A program made the translations under genes and the position numbers. From Methanobrevibacter sp. (GTDB lineage Archaea; Methanobacteriota; Methanobacteria; Methanobacteriales; Methanobacteriaceae), in the NCBI RefSeq assembly GCF_017539065.1, contig NZ_JAFYHP010000026.1, positions 30,047 to 94,046 on the forward strand: a stretch of 64,000 nt of DNA. Reading direction: 5' to 3'. Under the pieces are notes generated by a model, which had not been told where the DNA came from, searched no databases, and worked only from the letters and a program-made list of their open reading frames with translations. Positions 17,326 through 26,292 of the stretch are shown one piece after another; within the stretch, counting starts at the first letter, position 1; every line of letters begins with the position of its first letter.

Positions 17326-18935
17326 CTTGCATCACTTCCTTTTCTGTCTATGTTTTCAAATGCTTTGTCAACAACCTCTTTAGCAGGAGGTTTTGTAAGC
17401 AAACTTACTACAATAGTAAATATTGCAGATATCGGTACAGCTATCAACATTACGTCAATAAACGGCCATGGTGCTGCAGACAATAATGTATCTACACCGA
17501 ATATGAAACTACATAAGCCAAGACCAACAGCGGTTTTTTTGAATACGAATACCATCCAGAATAGACTTACAAGTGTTCCGGACAATATTCCTGCAATTGC
17601 TCCAAGTCTTGTGATTCCTTTCCAGTAAAGCGCACCGAAAAATACAGGTAAGAAAGCTGCTGCGCAGATTTCGAAGAACAGACTTGTACCTAATGCAACT
17701 ACACTTCCTGGAAGTGAAAATGCCATGACCAATGCTAAAATGATAGCTATCAAAATACCTACTCTTGAAATACTTACTTGGTCAAGTTTTTGTTTGGATT
17801 TGTCTCTTATTGTTCCATAGATATCCACACCGAATGCGGTTCCTTGAGTGTGCAATTGTGATGATATTGTTGACATTGCAGCAGCAATCAAGGATAACAG
17901 GAAAATGTAGACAAACCATTCAGGCAATGCCATAGTAATGAATGTAGGAATAATCTTATCGATGTTTCCTCCAACTACATCTACAGCGATTTTACCTAAT
18001 TTATCATAGAAATATACATTTGAAAGAGATCCTACAATATAAGCGGTTGTCGGCATGATTGCAATGAAAATTCCACCAATTAAAACTGACCTATTCAATT
18101 CTTTATCTGTCTTAACTGTCATGAATCTTACAATCAATGAAGGCTGTGCGAGTACACCGATACCAACACCGATTAAGGTAGATGATACAAGTGACCACCA
18201 GAACGGTGTTCCAAACGTTGGGAAGGCCGTCCATCCCGTACCTCCGGTAGCAGTAGCTTCAGCAGGATACAAATTAACCATATTTGTTAATGCGGTGTTT
18301 GCAGTATCCACTCCTCCAAGCAACCAATATACAAATGCGAGAAGGAATATCATTGCAACAACCATGATGGTTCCTTGCAATGCGTCTGTATACATTACAC
18401 CACGGATTCCACCGAACAATACATAAAATGTGATAATAATTGACAAAATTAAAAGTGCAATACTGAAATCAATTAATAATGAAGATTCCAAAAATCTTGC
18501 AGCTCCAATCAATACAACAGCTGCATATAAAGGCATTGCACAGAATATGATTAACCCTGAAACGTAATGGATGAATTTAGAATCAAAACGTTTTCCTAAA
18601 AACTCAGGGAAGGTTAATGATCCTAAAGCATGCCCCATACGACGGGTTCTCTTTCCTAAAAATACAAATGCAATAAATACTCCAATAATAATATTTAAGA
18701 ATGCCAGCCATAAGACACTCATACCATATTCACCGGCTACTCCCCCAAAACCAACGATAGCTGCTGTCGAAATAAATGTTGCACCATAACTCATTGCCAT
18801 AATGAATGGGTGGGTATCTTTACCAGCAATCATGAAGTCTTCAGAGGAATTAGTTTTTTTGTAGGCGTAATATCCTACAAACACTAAGGCAAATATGTAC
18901 ACTATAAATATTATTGCTAAAATCATAACGTCCAT
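17322..18935 (-). CDS. Sodium:solute symporter (SSS family)
   Basis: 537 residues with about 13 membrane helices. The family signatures are visible: an SSEDFMIAGKDTHPF segment after helix 1, SYGATFISTAAIVGFGG, and the FGGIRGVMYTDALQGTIM motif of the SSS core. Substrate is not evident; carboxylates (including aryl acids) or amino acids are possible. It is divergent from the aryl-acid-CoA ligase gene and shares a 230-bp palindrome-rich region with it, which suggests, but does not prove, uptake of a substrate for that module. AGAGGT precedes the ATG. Confidence 0.9.
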   Translation of the reverse strand: MDVMILAIIFIVYIFALVFVGYYAYKKTNSSEDFMIAGKDTHPFIMAMSYGATFISTAAIVGFGGVAGEYGMSVLWLAFLNIIIGVFIAFVFLGKRTRRMGHALGSLTFPEFLGKRFDSKFIHYVSGLIIFCAMPLYAAVVLIGAARFLESSLLIDFSIALLILSIIITFYVLFGGIRGVMYTDALQGTIMVVAMIFLLAFVYWLLGGVDTANTALTNMVNLYPAEATATGGTGWTAFPTFGTPFWWSLVSSTLIGVGIGVLAQPSLIVRFMTVKTDKELNRSVLIGGIFIAIMPTTAYIVGSLSNVYFYDKLGKIAVDVVGGNIDKIIPTFITMALPEWFVYIFLLSLIAAAMSTISSQLHTQGTAFGVDIYGTIRDKSKQKLDQVSISRVGILIAIILALVMAFSLPGSVVALGTSLFFEICAAAFLPVFFGALYWKGITRLGAIAGILSGTLVSLFWMVFVFKKTAVGLGLCSFIFGVDTLLSAAPWPFIDVMLIAVPISAIFTIVVSLLTKPPAKEVVDKAFENIDRKGSDAR

Positions 18936-18988
18936 AAATAATTACCTCTAAAAAAATATTAAATGAATTCAATTAATACAATTAACTA

Positions 18989-19053
18989 TATAACTAAATA
19001 GTTATATAAATATTACCATTGTATACATTAATGTACCTATTTGTACATTACAA
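18989..19053. promoter_or_regulatory. Cluster of palindromes before symporter and aryl-acid ligase genes
   Basis: Three inverted repeats in 65 bp: TATAACTA-AA-TAGTTATA (18989-19006), TACATTAATGTA (19024-19035) and TTGTA-CAT-TACAA (19041-19053). The last contains TGTACA, the core of the TRP box bound by TrpY in Methanothermobacter. The region lies between two divergent promoters, so it may control both. Confidence 0.45.
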
Positions 19054-19166
19054 TATAAAATTTTAATAATGAAAAATACATCCAAAATTAAACAATAAAA
19101 CAAAGTTTTTTATTCAACAAATATGATAATTTAAAATATTGAAAAAAATGGTGTAAAAGGGATACT

Positions 19167-20471
19167 ATGTATTGGAATGAAGAAGCCGAGTGTATGGGCA
19201 AAGAAGAAAAAGAAAAGATACAACTGGAAAGACTGCAAAAGACTGTAAAGCTCGCATATGAAAATGTGGAGTTTTATAAAAAACGATTCGACGAAATTGG
19301 CCTAAAACCAGAAGACATTAAAACCTTAAAAGATATCGAAAAAATTCCATTTACAACAAAAAGTGACCTTAGGGAAGCATATCCTTTAGGACTTCTTGCA
19401 GTTCCTCGTGAAGAGATTGTAGAAGTGCATGCATCTTCAGGAACAACAGGAAAACCAACTGTAACTGCATATACCCAAAACGATTTGGACATTTGGGGAG
19501 AATGTATTGCTCGTGGACTTAAAATGGCCGGTGCTGAAAAAGACTACATTATCCAAAACGCATACGGATACGGTCTGTTCACAGGAGGATTCGGTATCCA
19601 CCATGGAGGAAATAAGATGGGTGCAATCACCATTCCAATTTCCGCGGGAAATACCCAAAGACAGTTAGACACAATGGTTGATTTCCAAAGTGAAATCTTG
19701 ACATGTACTCCCTCTTATGCAATGTATCTCGGTGAATCCAGAGAAAAGGCAGGAATATCCCTTGATGACATAAACTTAAAAATAGGAATTCACGGAGCTG
19801 AAATGTGGACCAACGAGATGAGAAAAAGAATTGAAGCATCTCTTGGAATAAAAACATACAACATTTATGGTTTGACAGAGGTAATGGGTCCGGGTGTTGC
19901 TCAAGAATGCGGCGAACAGAACGGAATGCACATTCAAGATGACCAATTCTATCCTGAAATCATCAATCCGGAAACTGGCGAAACCCTTGATTATGGTGAA
20001 AAAGGAGAATTAGTATTAACTTCTTTAACCAAGACCGGAATGCCAATTATAAGATTCAGAACTAAAGATTTAACTTCCATTATTGGCGAAAAATGTGAAT
20101 GCGGAAGAACTACCGTAAGAATGACTAGAATTACTGGTAGAAGCGATGACATGTTAAAAATCAAAGGAGTTATGGTTTTCCCATCACAAATTGAGAAAGC
20201 ATTGCTTAAAGTCAGCGACGTCAGCCCTAACTACATGATCCATGTGACAAGGCCTGATATTTTAGATGAAGTGGAAGTTAAAGTAGAAGCTACTAAAGAC
20301 TTGTTCTTCGATGAAATGAAAGAGATGGAAAGATTAGAAAAACAAATACAAGCATCTATCCGATCAGAAACCGGACTTAGAGTAGATGTAAGTATCGTTG
20401 AACCGGAATCACTTCCAAGAAGTGAAGGTAAAGCTGTTCGTGTAATTGATGAAAGGAATTTGGAGGGGTGA
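19167..20471 (+). CDS. Phenylacetate-CoA ligase family (aryl-acid-CoA ligase / F390 synthetase-like)
   Basis: 434 residues with the AMP-forming ligase motif [10 protein letters not shown] and the [15 protein letters not shown] and TKDLT motifs of the PaaK family. It should activate an arylacetate to its CoA thioester. In methanogens close relatives were also named coenzyme F390 synthetases, so the name alone does not settle the role. Its downstream overlap with an ACT-domain gene and the nearby iorAB favour the route arylacetate -> aryl-CoA -> arylpyruvate for aromatic amino acids. AAGGGAT precedes the ATG. Confidence 0.9.
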   Translation: MYWNEEAECMGKEEKEKIQLERLQKTVKLAYENVEFYKKRFDEIGLKPEDIKTLKDIEKIPFTTKSDLREAYPLGLLAVPREEIVEVHASSGTTGKPTVTAYTQNDLDIWGECIARGLKMAGAEKDYIIQNAYGYGLFTGGFGIHHGGNKMGAITIPISAGNTQRQLDTMVDFQSEILTCTPSYAMYLGESREKAGISLDDINLKIGIHGAEMWTNEMRKRIEASLGIKTYNIYGLTEVMGPGVAQECGEQNGMHIQDDQFYPEIINPETGETLDYGEKGELVLTSLTKTGMPIIRFRTKDLTSIIGEKCECGRTTVRMTRITGRSDDMLKIKGVMVFPSQIEKALLKVSDVSPNYMIHVTRPDILDEVEVKVEATKDLFFDEMKEMERLEKQIQASIRSETGLRVDVSIVEPESLPRSEGKAVRVIDERNLEG

Positions 20472-20476
20472 GAAAA

Positions 20477-20908
20477 ATGGTAGTTAAACAAATTTCAATT
20501 TTTGTGGAAAACAAAGAAGGGAGAATTAAAAAAGCTATTGACACATTAGCAAAAGAAAATATTAACATTCGTGCATTATCAATTGCAGACACAACAAAAT
20601 ACGGAATTTTAAGATTGATTGTTTCTGACAATGAAAACGCAATTGAAGCTCTTGAAAAAGATGGTTTTATTGTTAAAGAGAATGAGGTGCTTCTTTTAAC
20701 TGTTCCTGATAGGCCTAATGGATTAAATTCAACATTAGCAGTGTTTGATGAAAAAGGCATTAACTTAGAATATTTATATGCTTTTGTAAGTAGCAAAACA
20801 GATGAAGCTATTGTTGTAATGAGATTGGAAAATATGGAAAAAGCTATCGAAGCACTTGAAGCTAAAAACATTAAAATTTTAGAAACAGAAGACATTAAAG
20901 ATTTATAG
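20477..20908 (+). CDS. Tandem ACT-domain amino acid-binding protein
   Basis: About 143 residues made of two ACT domains: ISIFVENKEGRIKKAIDTLAKENINIRA starts the first, and LLLTVPDRPNGLNSTLAVFDEKGINLEY the second. Stand-alone double-ACT proteins bind amino acids and regulate partners. The gene overlaps the end of the PaaK-like gene. The ATG at 20477 lies 10 nt after GGAGGGG; a GTG at 20468 would leave no room for the binding site. It probably senses an aromatic amino acid and controls the ligase or IOR. Confidence 0.92.
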   Translation: MVVKQISIFVENKEGRIKKAIDTLAKENINIRALSIADTTKYGILRLIVSDNENAIEALEKDGFIVKENEVLLLTVPDRPNGLNSTLAVFDEKGINLEYLYAFVSSKTDEAIVVMRLENMEKAIEALEAKNIKILETEDIKDL

Positions 20909-20938
20909 AAAAGATTAACTTCTTTTCTACAACTTATT
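20907..20938 (+). terminator. Terminator after the ACT-domain gene
   Basis: AGAAAAG-ATTAACTT-CTTTTCT hairpin that begins in the stop codon, followed by an eight-T tract (20936-20943). Confidence 0.65.
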
Positions 20939-20977
20939 TTTTTTAATCAGACCTTAAAAATAGTAAAAAGAAAATAG

Positions 20978-21256
20978 CTAGAATTCTTTTAATAAATTAG
21001 CTATATCTTCTTTTGAATAACCTAAACGTACAAAAAGACTTTTCAATGGTTCATTTTCAGGAATTTTACCTAATTCCCTCCAACTTTTAAAGTCGTTTGT
21101 TAAAATACCATTAATTAAAAGTTGAATTGTGATTAAATCATCACTTTTAATTGCAATAAATGCATCCTCATCTTTGAAAACATTTTCTGGGTCAATTAAG
21201 GTTATTTTACCATTTCTATCTTTTTTTACAATAGCATTGTCAATTTTGTAAACCAT
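20978..21256 (-). CDS. Conserved-looking hypothetical protein, 92 residues
   Basis: Soluble 92-residue protein, rich in Lys, Asp and Ile, with no membrane helix or cysteine motif. Predicted mixed alpha/beta: an N-terminal beta hairpin, then a helix ending LGYSKEDIANLLKEF. No family recognised. It sits in the same direction downstream of iorB with a 52-bp gap, and converges on the ACT gene terminator. Coding is supported by length, a full ORF with ATG, and codon usage like its neighbours. Confidence 0.65.
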   Translation of the reverse strand: MVYKIDNAIVKKDRNGKITLIDPENVFKDEDAFIAIKSDDLITIQLLINGILTNDFKSWRELGKIPENEPLKSLFVRLGYSKEDIANLLKEF

Positions 21257-21308
21257 AATACCACAACTTCTATATAGTTAATAGTTTAGTTTAAATACTA
21301 TATAAAAT

Positions 21309-21893
21309 TTAACCCTTGATGGATTTATACCCACTTTCAATTGCTTTTAAATTCATTTCATGGAATTTAGGTTTTAAATTATTTTTCATTGCATCAATAA
21401 CAGATTCTTTTGTAAGTGGAAATTTATCATCAGCAGTGACTGCCCCTAAAAGAACCATATTTAAAGATAAAACGCTTCCAGCATCAATGGCTAAATGTGT
21501 TCCATCAATTGGGAGAACATGCTTAAAATTTTCTTTTAAAGTTTTTGTTATTCCATCAACACTTGGATAAGGTTTGTTAGTTGAAGACGGAATGATTGGA
21601 TGGGTATTATAAACGATTTTAGTTTCGGAGTTTACTTTATCAAGCCCTCTTATTGTTTCGACAGGTTCAAAGGAAAGCAACATGTCCGCACCATGATTTG
21701 GGATGATTGAAGAATTGAAACCTCCAATTTTTAATTCTGTAGAAACAGAACCTCCTCTTTGAGACATTCCGTGAATTTCACTCATCACTACATCCAAACC
21801 TTGATTCATTGCAGCTTCACCGATAATTGTGGAGGTTTTGATAATGCCTTGGCCTCCTACACCACAAATATAAATACAATAATGATTATCCAT
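21309..21893 (-). CDS. iorB: Indolepyruvate ferredoxin oxidoreductase, beta subunit
   Basis: 194 residues, the normal IorB length. The start YCIYICGVGGQGIIKTSTIIGEAA is the conserved gamma-type oxidoreductase motif, and SEIHGMSQRGGSVSTELKIG is diagnostic for IorB. It begins 4 bp after the iorA stop, so the two are co-translated. With IorA it interconverts aryl pyruvates and arylacetyl-CoA using ferredoxin; in methanogens the reductive carboxylating direction can supply aromatic amino acids. Confidence 0.95.
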   Translation of the reverse strand: MDNHYCIYICGVGGQGIIKTSTIIGEAAMNQGLDVVMSEIHGMSQRGGSVSTELKIGGFNSSIIPNHGADMLLSFEPVETIRGLDKVNSETKIVYNTHPIIPSSTNKPYPSVDGITKTLKENFKHVLPIDGTHLAIDAGSVLSLNMVLLGAVTADDKFPLTKESVIDAMKNNLKPKFHEMNLKAIESGYKSIKG

Positions 21894-21897
21894 ACTA

Positions 21898-23790
21898 TCA
21901 CCTACCTGCCTCTAGAGCACCATATTTACAGACCTGTATACAAACGTTACATCCGTCACATTGTGCCTTGTCGATTGTGATTTTTCCATTGACCTTTGAA
22001 ATTGCAGGACAAGCCAATTCATTTACACATTTATCGCAATAATTACAGTTGCCTTCAACAAAATCAACTGGAGGTTTTTTAGCCAAACCTTTGATTAAAG
22101 TACATGGAGCTTTTGATATAATTACTGCGGTGTCGTCTCTTTGGAAAGCTTCCTTATAAGTTTTTACAACTTGATCCAAGTTAAACGGATTGATTACGCG
22201 CACATAATCGCATCCGCAGGCAAGTGCCAGTTTACGGATTGACACTTCAGGAGCTTCGTCGCCCATTCCATCAATAGGAATTCCGGGGTTAGGTTGGCCC
22301 CCAGTCATTGCGGTGATTCTATTGTCCAAAACTGTCAAAACAAAATTATGTTTATTGTGGACTGCATTGATTAATGGTGAAACACCACTGTGGAAAAATG
22401 TAGAATCTCCAATGAAGCTTGCTACCTTCTGGTCTGTTGAAACTGAAAATCCGCAGCCGTCCCCTACACTTGAACCCATTGATAACAGGTAATCAGCGGC
22501 ATTGTATGGCGGATTGATTCCTAATGTATAACATCCTATATCGGATGCAAAAATTACATCTTCAGGTTTCAAGCCCAATTCGCCAATTGCAAGATTAATT
22601 CCATAATACATCGCCCTGTGAGGACATCCTGCACATAATACCGGAGCACGGGAAGGCAAATCCTCTTCCAGTTTGTTCAAGCTTGATGAATAACTGATTT
22701 CATCGTCGTTCTTAAAGTTGAATGTTTTATCCAAACCCTCTGCAACAACATCTGAGTTGAATTCATGGTACAATGGGAATGTGCCATCTAATTTACCATG
22801 TACAGTTACATTTAACTTTTCAGCACCAATAGCCGCCAAAGTATCTCTTTCAATAATAGGGTCAACCTCTTCAACAATGAATACCTCATCAACATCCTTT
22901 AAGAATTCACAAACTTTTTTGCTTGGGAATGGATATGAAAATCCAAGTTTTAAAATGTTAATGTCTAAATTGTTGAATTTGCAAACATCATAAGCATAAT
23001 TATAAGCGCTGCTTGAAGCAATTAAAGCATATTTTTTATTATCAGATAAATTCATTTCTTTATTGAATTCACTTTTATTAGTTACTTCTTCAAGTTTATG
23101 TACTTTATCCCATAATCTAATATGCATATCCCCTGCAAATGCTGGAACTGGAACATATTTTGACGGGTCTTTATTAAAGTGACCTCTCTTCCAGTGGTTA
23201 TCATTATTTGATGAGTTATCTTTAACATCACCAAATTCAACTACTCCCCTCATATGAGACACACGAGTTGTGGTTCTGACAATGACAGGTAAACCAAATT
23301 GTTCAGATAAATCAAATGCATATTTAACCATGTCTTTTACTTCCTGACAATTTGATGGTTCCAAAATAGGCACATTTGCTAATCTTGCATAGTTACGTGT
23401 ATCCTGTTCATTTTGAGATGAAAAGAGAGATGGATCATCTGCAGATAAAATTACCATTCCACCTGTTACCCCGGAGTATGCAGTAGTCATAAATGAATCC
23501 GCGGCAACATTCATACCCACATGCTTCATAAATGTAAATGACCTTAAACCTGAAGCAGCCGCAGTAGCTGCAACTTCCATAGCAACTTTTTCATTAGTGG
23601 AAAATTCAAAGTAAATATTAGCATCTTTAGCCAATACTGATAATACATTACCAATTTCTGATGAAGGAGTTCCTGGATATGTAGCTGCAATAGAAACACC
23701 TGCTTCTATTACTCCTCTTACAGCAGCTTCATTACCTAGTAAAAATTGTTTTTCACCAGACACTCCTGTGACTAATTCTTTTAAATTCAT
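21898..23790 (-). CDS. iorA: Indolepyruvate ferredoxin oxidoreductase, alpha subunit
   Basis: 630 residues, full length. The N-terminal pyrimidine-binding half starts LLGNEAAVRGVIEAGVSIAATYPGTPSSEI (here only a part is cited as motif: YPGTPSSEIG). The thiamine-diphosphate half holds CAGCPHRAMYYG, SDIGCYTLG and GDSTFFHSG. The C-terminus carries two ferredoxin clusters, CNYCDKCVNELACP and CDGCNVCIQVCKYGAL. It forms a complex with IorB. A divergent promoter region of 105 bp separates it from tfrB. Confidence 0.96.
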   Translation of the reverse strand: MNLKELVTGVSGEKQFLLGNEAAVRGVIEAGVSIAATYPGTPSSEIGNVLSVLAKDANIYFEFSTNEKVAMEVAATAAASGLRSFTFMKHVGMNVAADSFMTTAYSGVTGGMVILSADDPSLFSSQNEQDTRNYARLANVPILEPSNCQEVKDMVKYAFDLSEQFGLPVIVRTTTRVSHMRGVVEFGDVKDNSSNNDNHWKRGHFNKDPSKYVPVPAFAGDMHIRLWDKVHKLEEVTNKSEFNKEMNLSDNKKYALIASSSAYNYAYDVCKFNNLDINILKLGFSYPFPSKKVCEFLKDVDEVFIVEEVDPIIERDTLAAIGAEKLNVTVHGKLDGTFPLYHEFNSDVVAEGLDKTFNFKNDDEISYSSSLNKLEEDLPSRAPVLCAGCPHRAMYYGINLAIGELGLKPEDVIFASDIGCYTLGINPPYNAADYLLSMGSSVGDGCGFSVSTDQKVASFIGDSTFFHSGVSPLINAVHNKHNFVLTVLDNRITAMTGGQPNPGIPIDGMGDEAPEVSIRKLALACGCDYVRVINPFNLDQVVKTYKEAFQRDDTAVIISKAPCTLIKGLAKKPPVDFVEGNCNYCDKCVNELACPAISKVNGKITIDKAQCDGCNVCIQVCKYGALEAGR

Positions 23791-23895
23791 TATTTTTTCC
23801 TCAAAATTATGATTTTTACTATATTATTTATAATACTTCAAACTATAAATATTATAGTATAATATTTTATTAGCTTATAACATCGGAGGGAAAAG

Positions 23896-25371
23896 ATGAT
23901 TAAAGTTTATGTTTCTAGATTTAATAGAGAAACTGATACAGAACCACATTTGGAGTGTTATGAAATAGAAAAAACACCTCACATGAAAGTTCTTGATGCT
24001 TTACAAGCTATTAATGAAAAATATGATGCTGATATTAGCTTTAGAAGCTCCTGTAGAGCAGGCCAATGCGGGTCTTGCGGTATCTTATTTAAAGGAAATG
24101 GAGCCCTGGCTTGTCAAAAAGAAATTAAAGATGGAGCAATTATTGAACCTCTTAAATTTCCAGTTATCAAAGATTTGGTTGTTGACAAATCAAGTATTGA
24201 AGCTAAAGTTAAAGATTTGGAATTGTCTCTTCAATGCGACCACAAATGCAATGAACTTGACACCAGCATAACTAAAGAAGACTCTCAAGAAACTAAAAAG
24301 GTAAGAAGTTGTATAGAATGTTACTCCTGCTATTCAACTTGCCCTGTTGTCAATATTGCAACTGAAGAGTTTGGCGGCCCTTATCTAATGAGATACATTA
24401 GAAAATTTGAAAGTGACCCGAGAGATAACTTTGATAGACTTAAAGAAGCACTGGATGATGGATTATACAACTGTACCAGTTGCGGCAAATGTTTAGCCGT
24501 TTGTCCTAAAAATATTAATACATTTGGAGATGCAATTGAAAAAATGAGAGCAATTGCAGTCGCAAATGGCTCCGGACCTCTTCCAGAACATGTCGTGTTT
24601 AAAGAAAACATCTTAAAAAATGGAAGGTCCGTTACAACAGACAAAGCTTCATTTATCGAAGAAGCGGAGAACGATACCGGTTCAAAAATAGCTTTCTTTA
24701 CAGGGTGTATGATTGATTATAAATTCCCTGAAATAGGTCACAAATTAGTCAAAATTCTTAAAGAAAATGGTATTGATATTGATGTGCCTGAAGGCCAAGT
24801 TTGCTGCGGGTCTCCACTTTTAAGAACCGGTCAGACTGACATAGTGCAAGACCTTGTCGACAAAAACAAAGAGGTCTTTAAAGATTATGATACAGTAATA
24901 ACAATCTGTTCAGGTTGTGGAGCCACTTTAAAGAATAATCACCCACAATACGGTTCAAAGTTAAATGTTATGGACATTAGTGAGTTTCTTGTAGATAAAC
25001 TTGATGCCTCTAAATTAAAAGAAGTGGATATGAAAGTAACTTATCATGACCCATGCCACTTAGGAAGAGGCCAAGGAATTAAAGACCAGCCAAGGGAAAT
25101 CATTGAAATGATTCCTGGCGTTGAACTTGAAGAAATGAAATATCCTTGCCAATGCTGCGGTGCAGGTGGCGGAATTAAATCAGGCCGACCTGAAATCGCA
25201 CTAGATTTATCCAAATCAAAAGCTGAAATGATTAAGGATACTGGTGCTGAAGCAGTAGTGACAATTTGTCCATTCTGTGAGTTGAACTTACAAGATGGTT
25301 TAAATTCAATTGGATGTGAAGATGTCAAATCAATGCACATTCTTGAATTATTAGACAAAGCTTATGATTAA
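23896..25371 (+). CDS. tfrB: Thiol:fumarate reductase subunit B
   Basis: 491 residues. The N-terminal plant-type [2Fe-2S] domain has CRAGQCGSCG. Two [4Fe-4S] clusters follow (CIECYSCYSTCP and CTSCGKCLAVCP). The C-terminal half has two CCG domains (GQVCCGSPLLR, CSGCGATLKNNHP, YHDPCHLGRG, CQCCGAGGG) like those of heterodisulfide reductase HdrB, which handle CoM-SH/CoB-SH. TfrB oxidises these thiols and passes electrons to TfrA, which reduces fumarate. tfrA is not in this window, as is usual for the split genes. TCGGAGGG precedes the ATG. Confidence 0.95.
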   Translation: MIKVYVSRFNRETDTEPHLECYEIEKTPHMKVLDALQAINEKYDADISFRSSCRAGQCGSCGILFKGNGALACQKEIKDGAIIEPLKFPVIKDLVVDKSSIEAKVKDLELSLQCDHKCNELDTSITKEDSQETKKVRSCIECYSCYSTCPVVNIATEEFGGPYLMRYIRKFESDPRDNFDRLKEALDDGLYNCTSCGKCLAVCPKNINTFGDAIEKMRAIAVANGSGPLPEHVVFKENILKNGRSVTTDKASFIEEAENDTGSKIAFFTGCMIDYKFPEIGHKLVKILKENGIDIDVPEGQVCCGSPLLRTGQTDIVQDLVDKNKEVFKDYDTVITICSGCGATLKNNHPQYGSKLNVMDISEFLVDKLDASKLKEVDMKVTYHDPCHLGRGQGIKDQPREIIEMIPGVELEEMKYPCQCCGAGGGIKSGRPEIALDLSKSKAEMIKDTGAEAVVTICPFCELNLQDGLNSIGCEDVKSMHILELLDKAYD

Positions 25372-25377
25372 ATTAAA

Positions 25378-26292
25378 TTGGAGTTGATTGAAATAGGGGA
25401 TGCAGCTGTAAGTGAAGAAAAAGTAGTTGAAACAACTGCTATGGCTTCAACTGAAAATAAAGAAGAAAGCAAATCCGAGAAAAAGTCAACTTCCACTAAA
25501 AAAGCTATATCAACAAAGCAAGCAAGAGGCACAGGTAAAGTAAAACTTCTTCGTGAAAAGGAAGATGAAGAAATAAGCCTCTTTAAAGAAAATATTTATA
25601 TTGTATTTGTAGAGTGTGAAACTCCTGGAAATGTGGGTTTCCTTGCAAGAACAATGGCAAACTTTGGATTAAAAAACCTCGTGTTAATTAATCCAACAAC
25701 ATTAACAAATGAAGCTTATTATCAAGCTACACATGGAAAATATATTGTAGAAAATGCTAAAATCTACCCGACATTAGCTGATTTCTACCAATCCCAAAGG
25801 ATTGATTTCAAAGTTGCTTCGACCGGAATGGCTGGCGGCAGTTATAATCTATCAAGAATTCCGATTAAACCTGAAGAACTGGGCAAATCAATCAATGTAG
25901 AAAATAAAACGGCGATTCTGTTTGGAAGGGAAGGCGATGGATTATCCAATAAGGAAATTGGAGATTGTGATATTTGCGTATCAATACCAACTGACCCGAC
26001 TTATCCAATAATGAATATTTCCCATGCGGCTGCAATAATATTTTATGAATTATTTAAAAACAAGCATGAATTTGGAGTTGAAGGCCTTTCAGAAAGTAGT
26101 CCTCTAGAAAAAGAATATTTGCAAAAAGATATGGATTATTTAATTGATTGTCTTGACATTCCAGAACATAAAAAGAGAAATGGTAAAAAAACATTTAATA
26201 ATATCATTTCACGGGCATTCATTACAGGCCGTGAAGCACATACTTTAAAAGGCATTTTAAGAAGATTAAAAAATAAAATTGGTGAACAATGA
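25378..26292 (+). CDS. RNA 2'-O-methyltransferase, TrmJ/TrmH (SPOUT) family
   Basis: The SPOUT methyltransferase domain spans about residues 70-235: IVFVECETPGNVGFLARTMANFG, ILFGREGDGLSNKE and SIPTDPTYPIMNISHAAAIIFYE (motifs 1-3 of the trefoil-knot fold; each cited here in part). This points to methylation of tRNA ribose, as by archaeal TrmJ at C32. The N-terminal ~60 residues are a Lys/Glu/Ser/Thr-rich disordered tail. The start is unclear: the TTG at 25378 has no binding site, AGGGG at 25395-25399 is followed by no ATG/GTG/TTG in frame at normal distance, and the first in-frame ATG is at 25441. The stop overlaps the next start (ATGA). Confidence 0.85.
   Translation: MELIEIGDAAVSEEKVVETTAMASTENKEESKSEKKSTSTKKAISTKQARGTGKVKLLREKEDEEISLFKENIYIVFVECETPGNVGFLARTMANFGLKNLVLINPTTLTNEAYYQATHGKYIVENAKIYPTLADFYQSQRIDFKVASTGMAGGSYNLSRIPIKPEELGKSINVENKTAILFGREGDGLSNKEIGDCDICVSIPTDPTYPIMNISHAAAIIFYELFKNKHEFGVEGLSESSPLEKEYLQKDMDYLIDCLDIPEHKKRNGKKTFNNIISRAFITGREAHTLKGILRRLKNKIGEQ

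Noticed and set aside
18571..18789. Plus-strand frames inside the symporter gene
   Set aside because: Antisense to conserved membrane helices; no binding site.
23896..25371. tfrA close to tfrB
   Set aside because: No flavoprotein fumarate reductase subunit is in the window; the two genes are usually unlinked in these methanogens.
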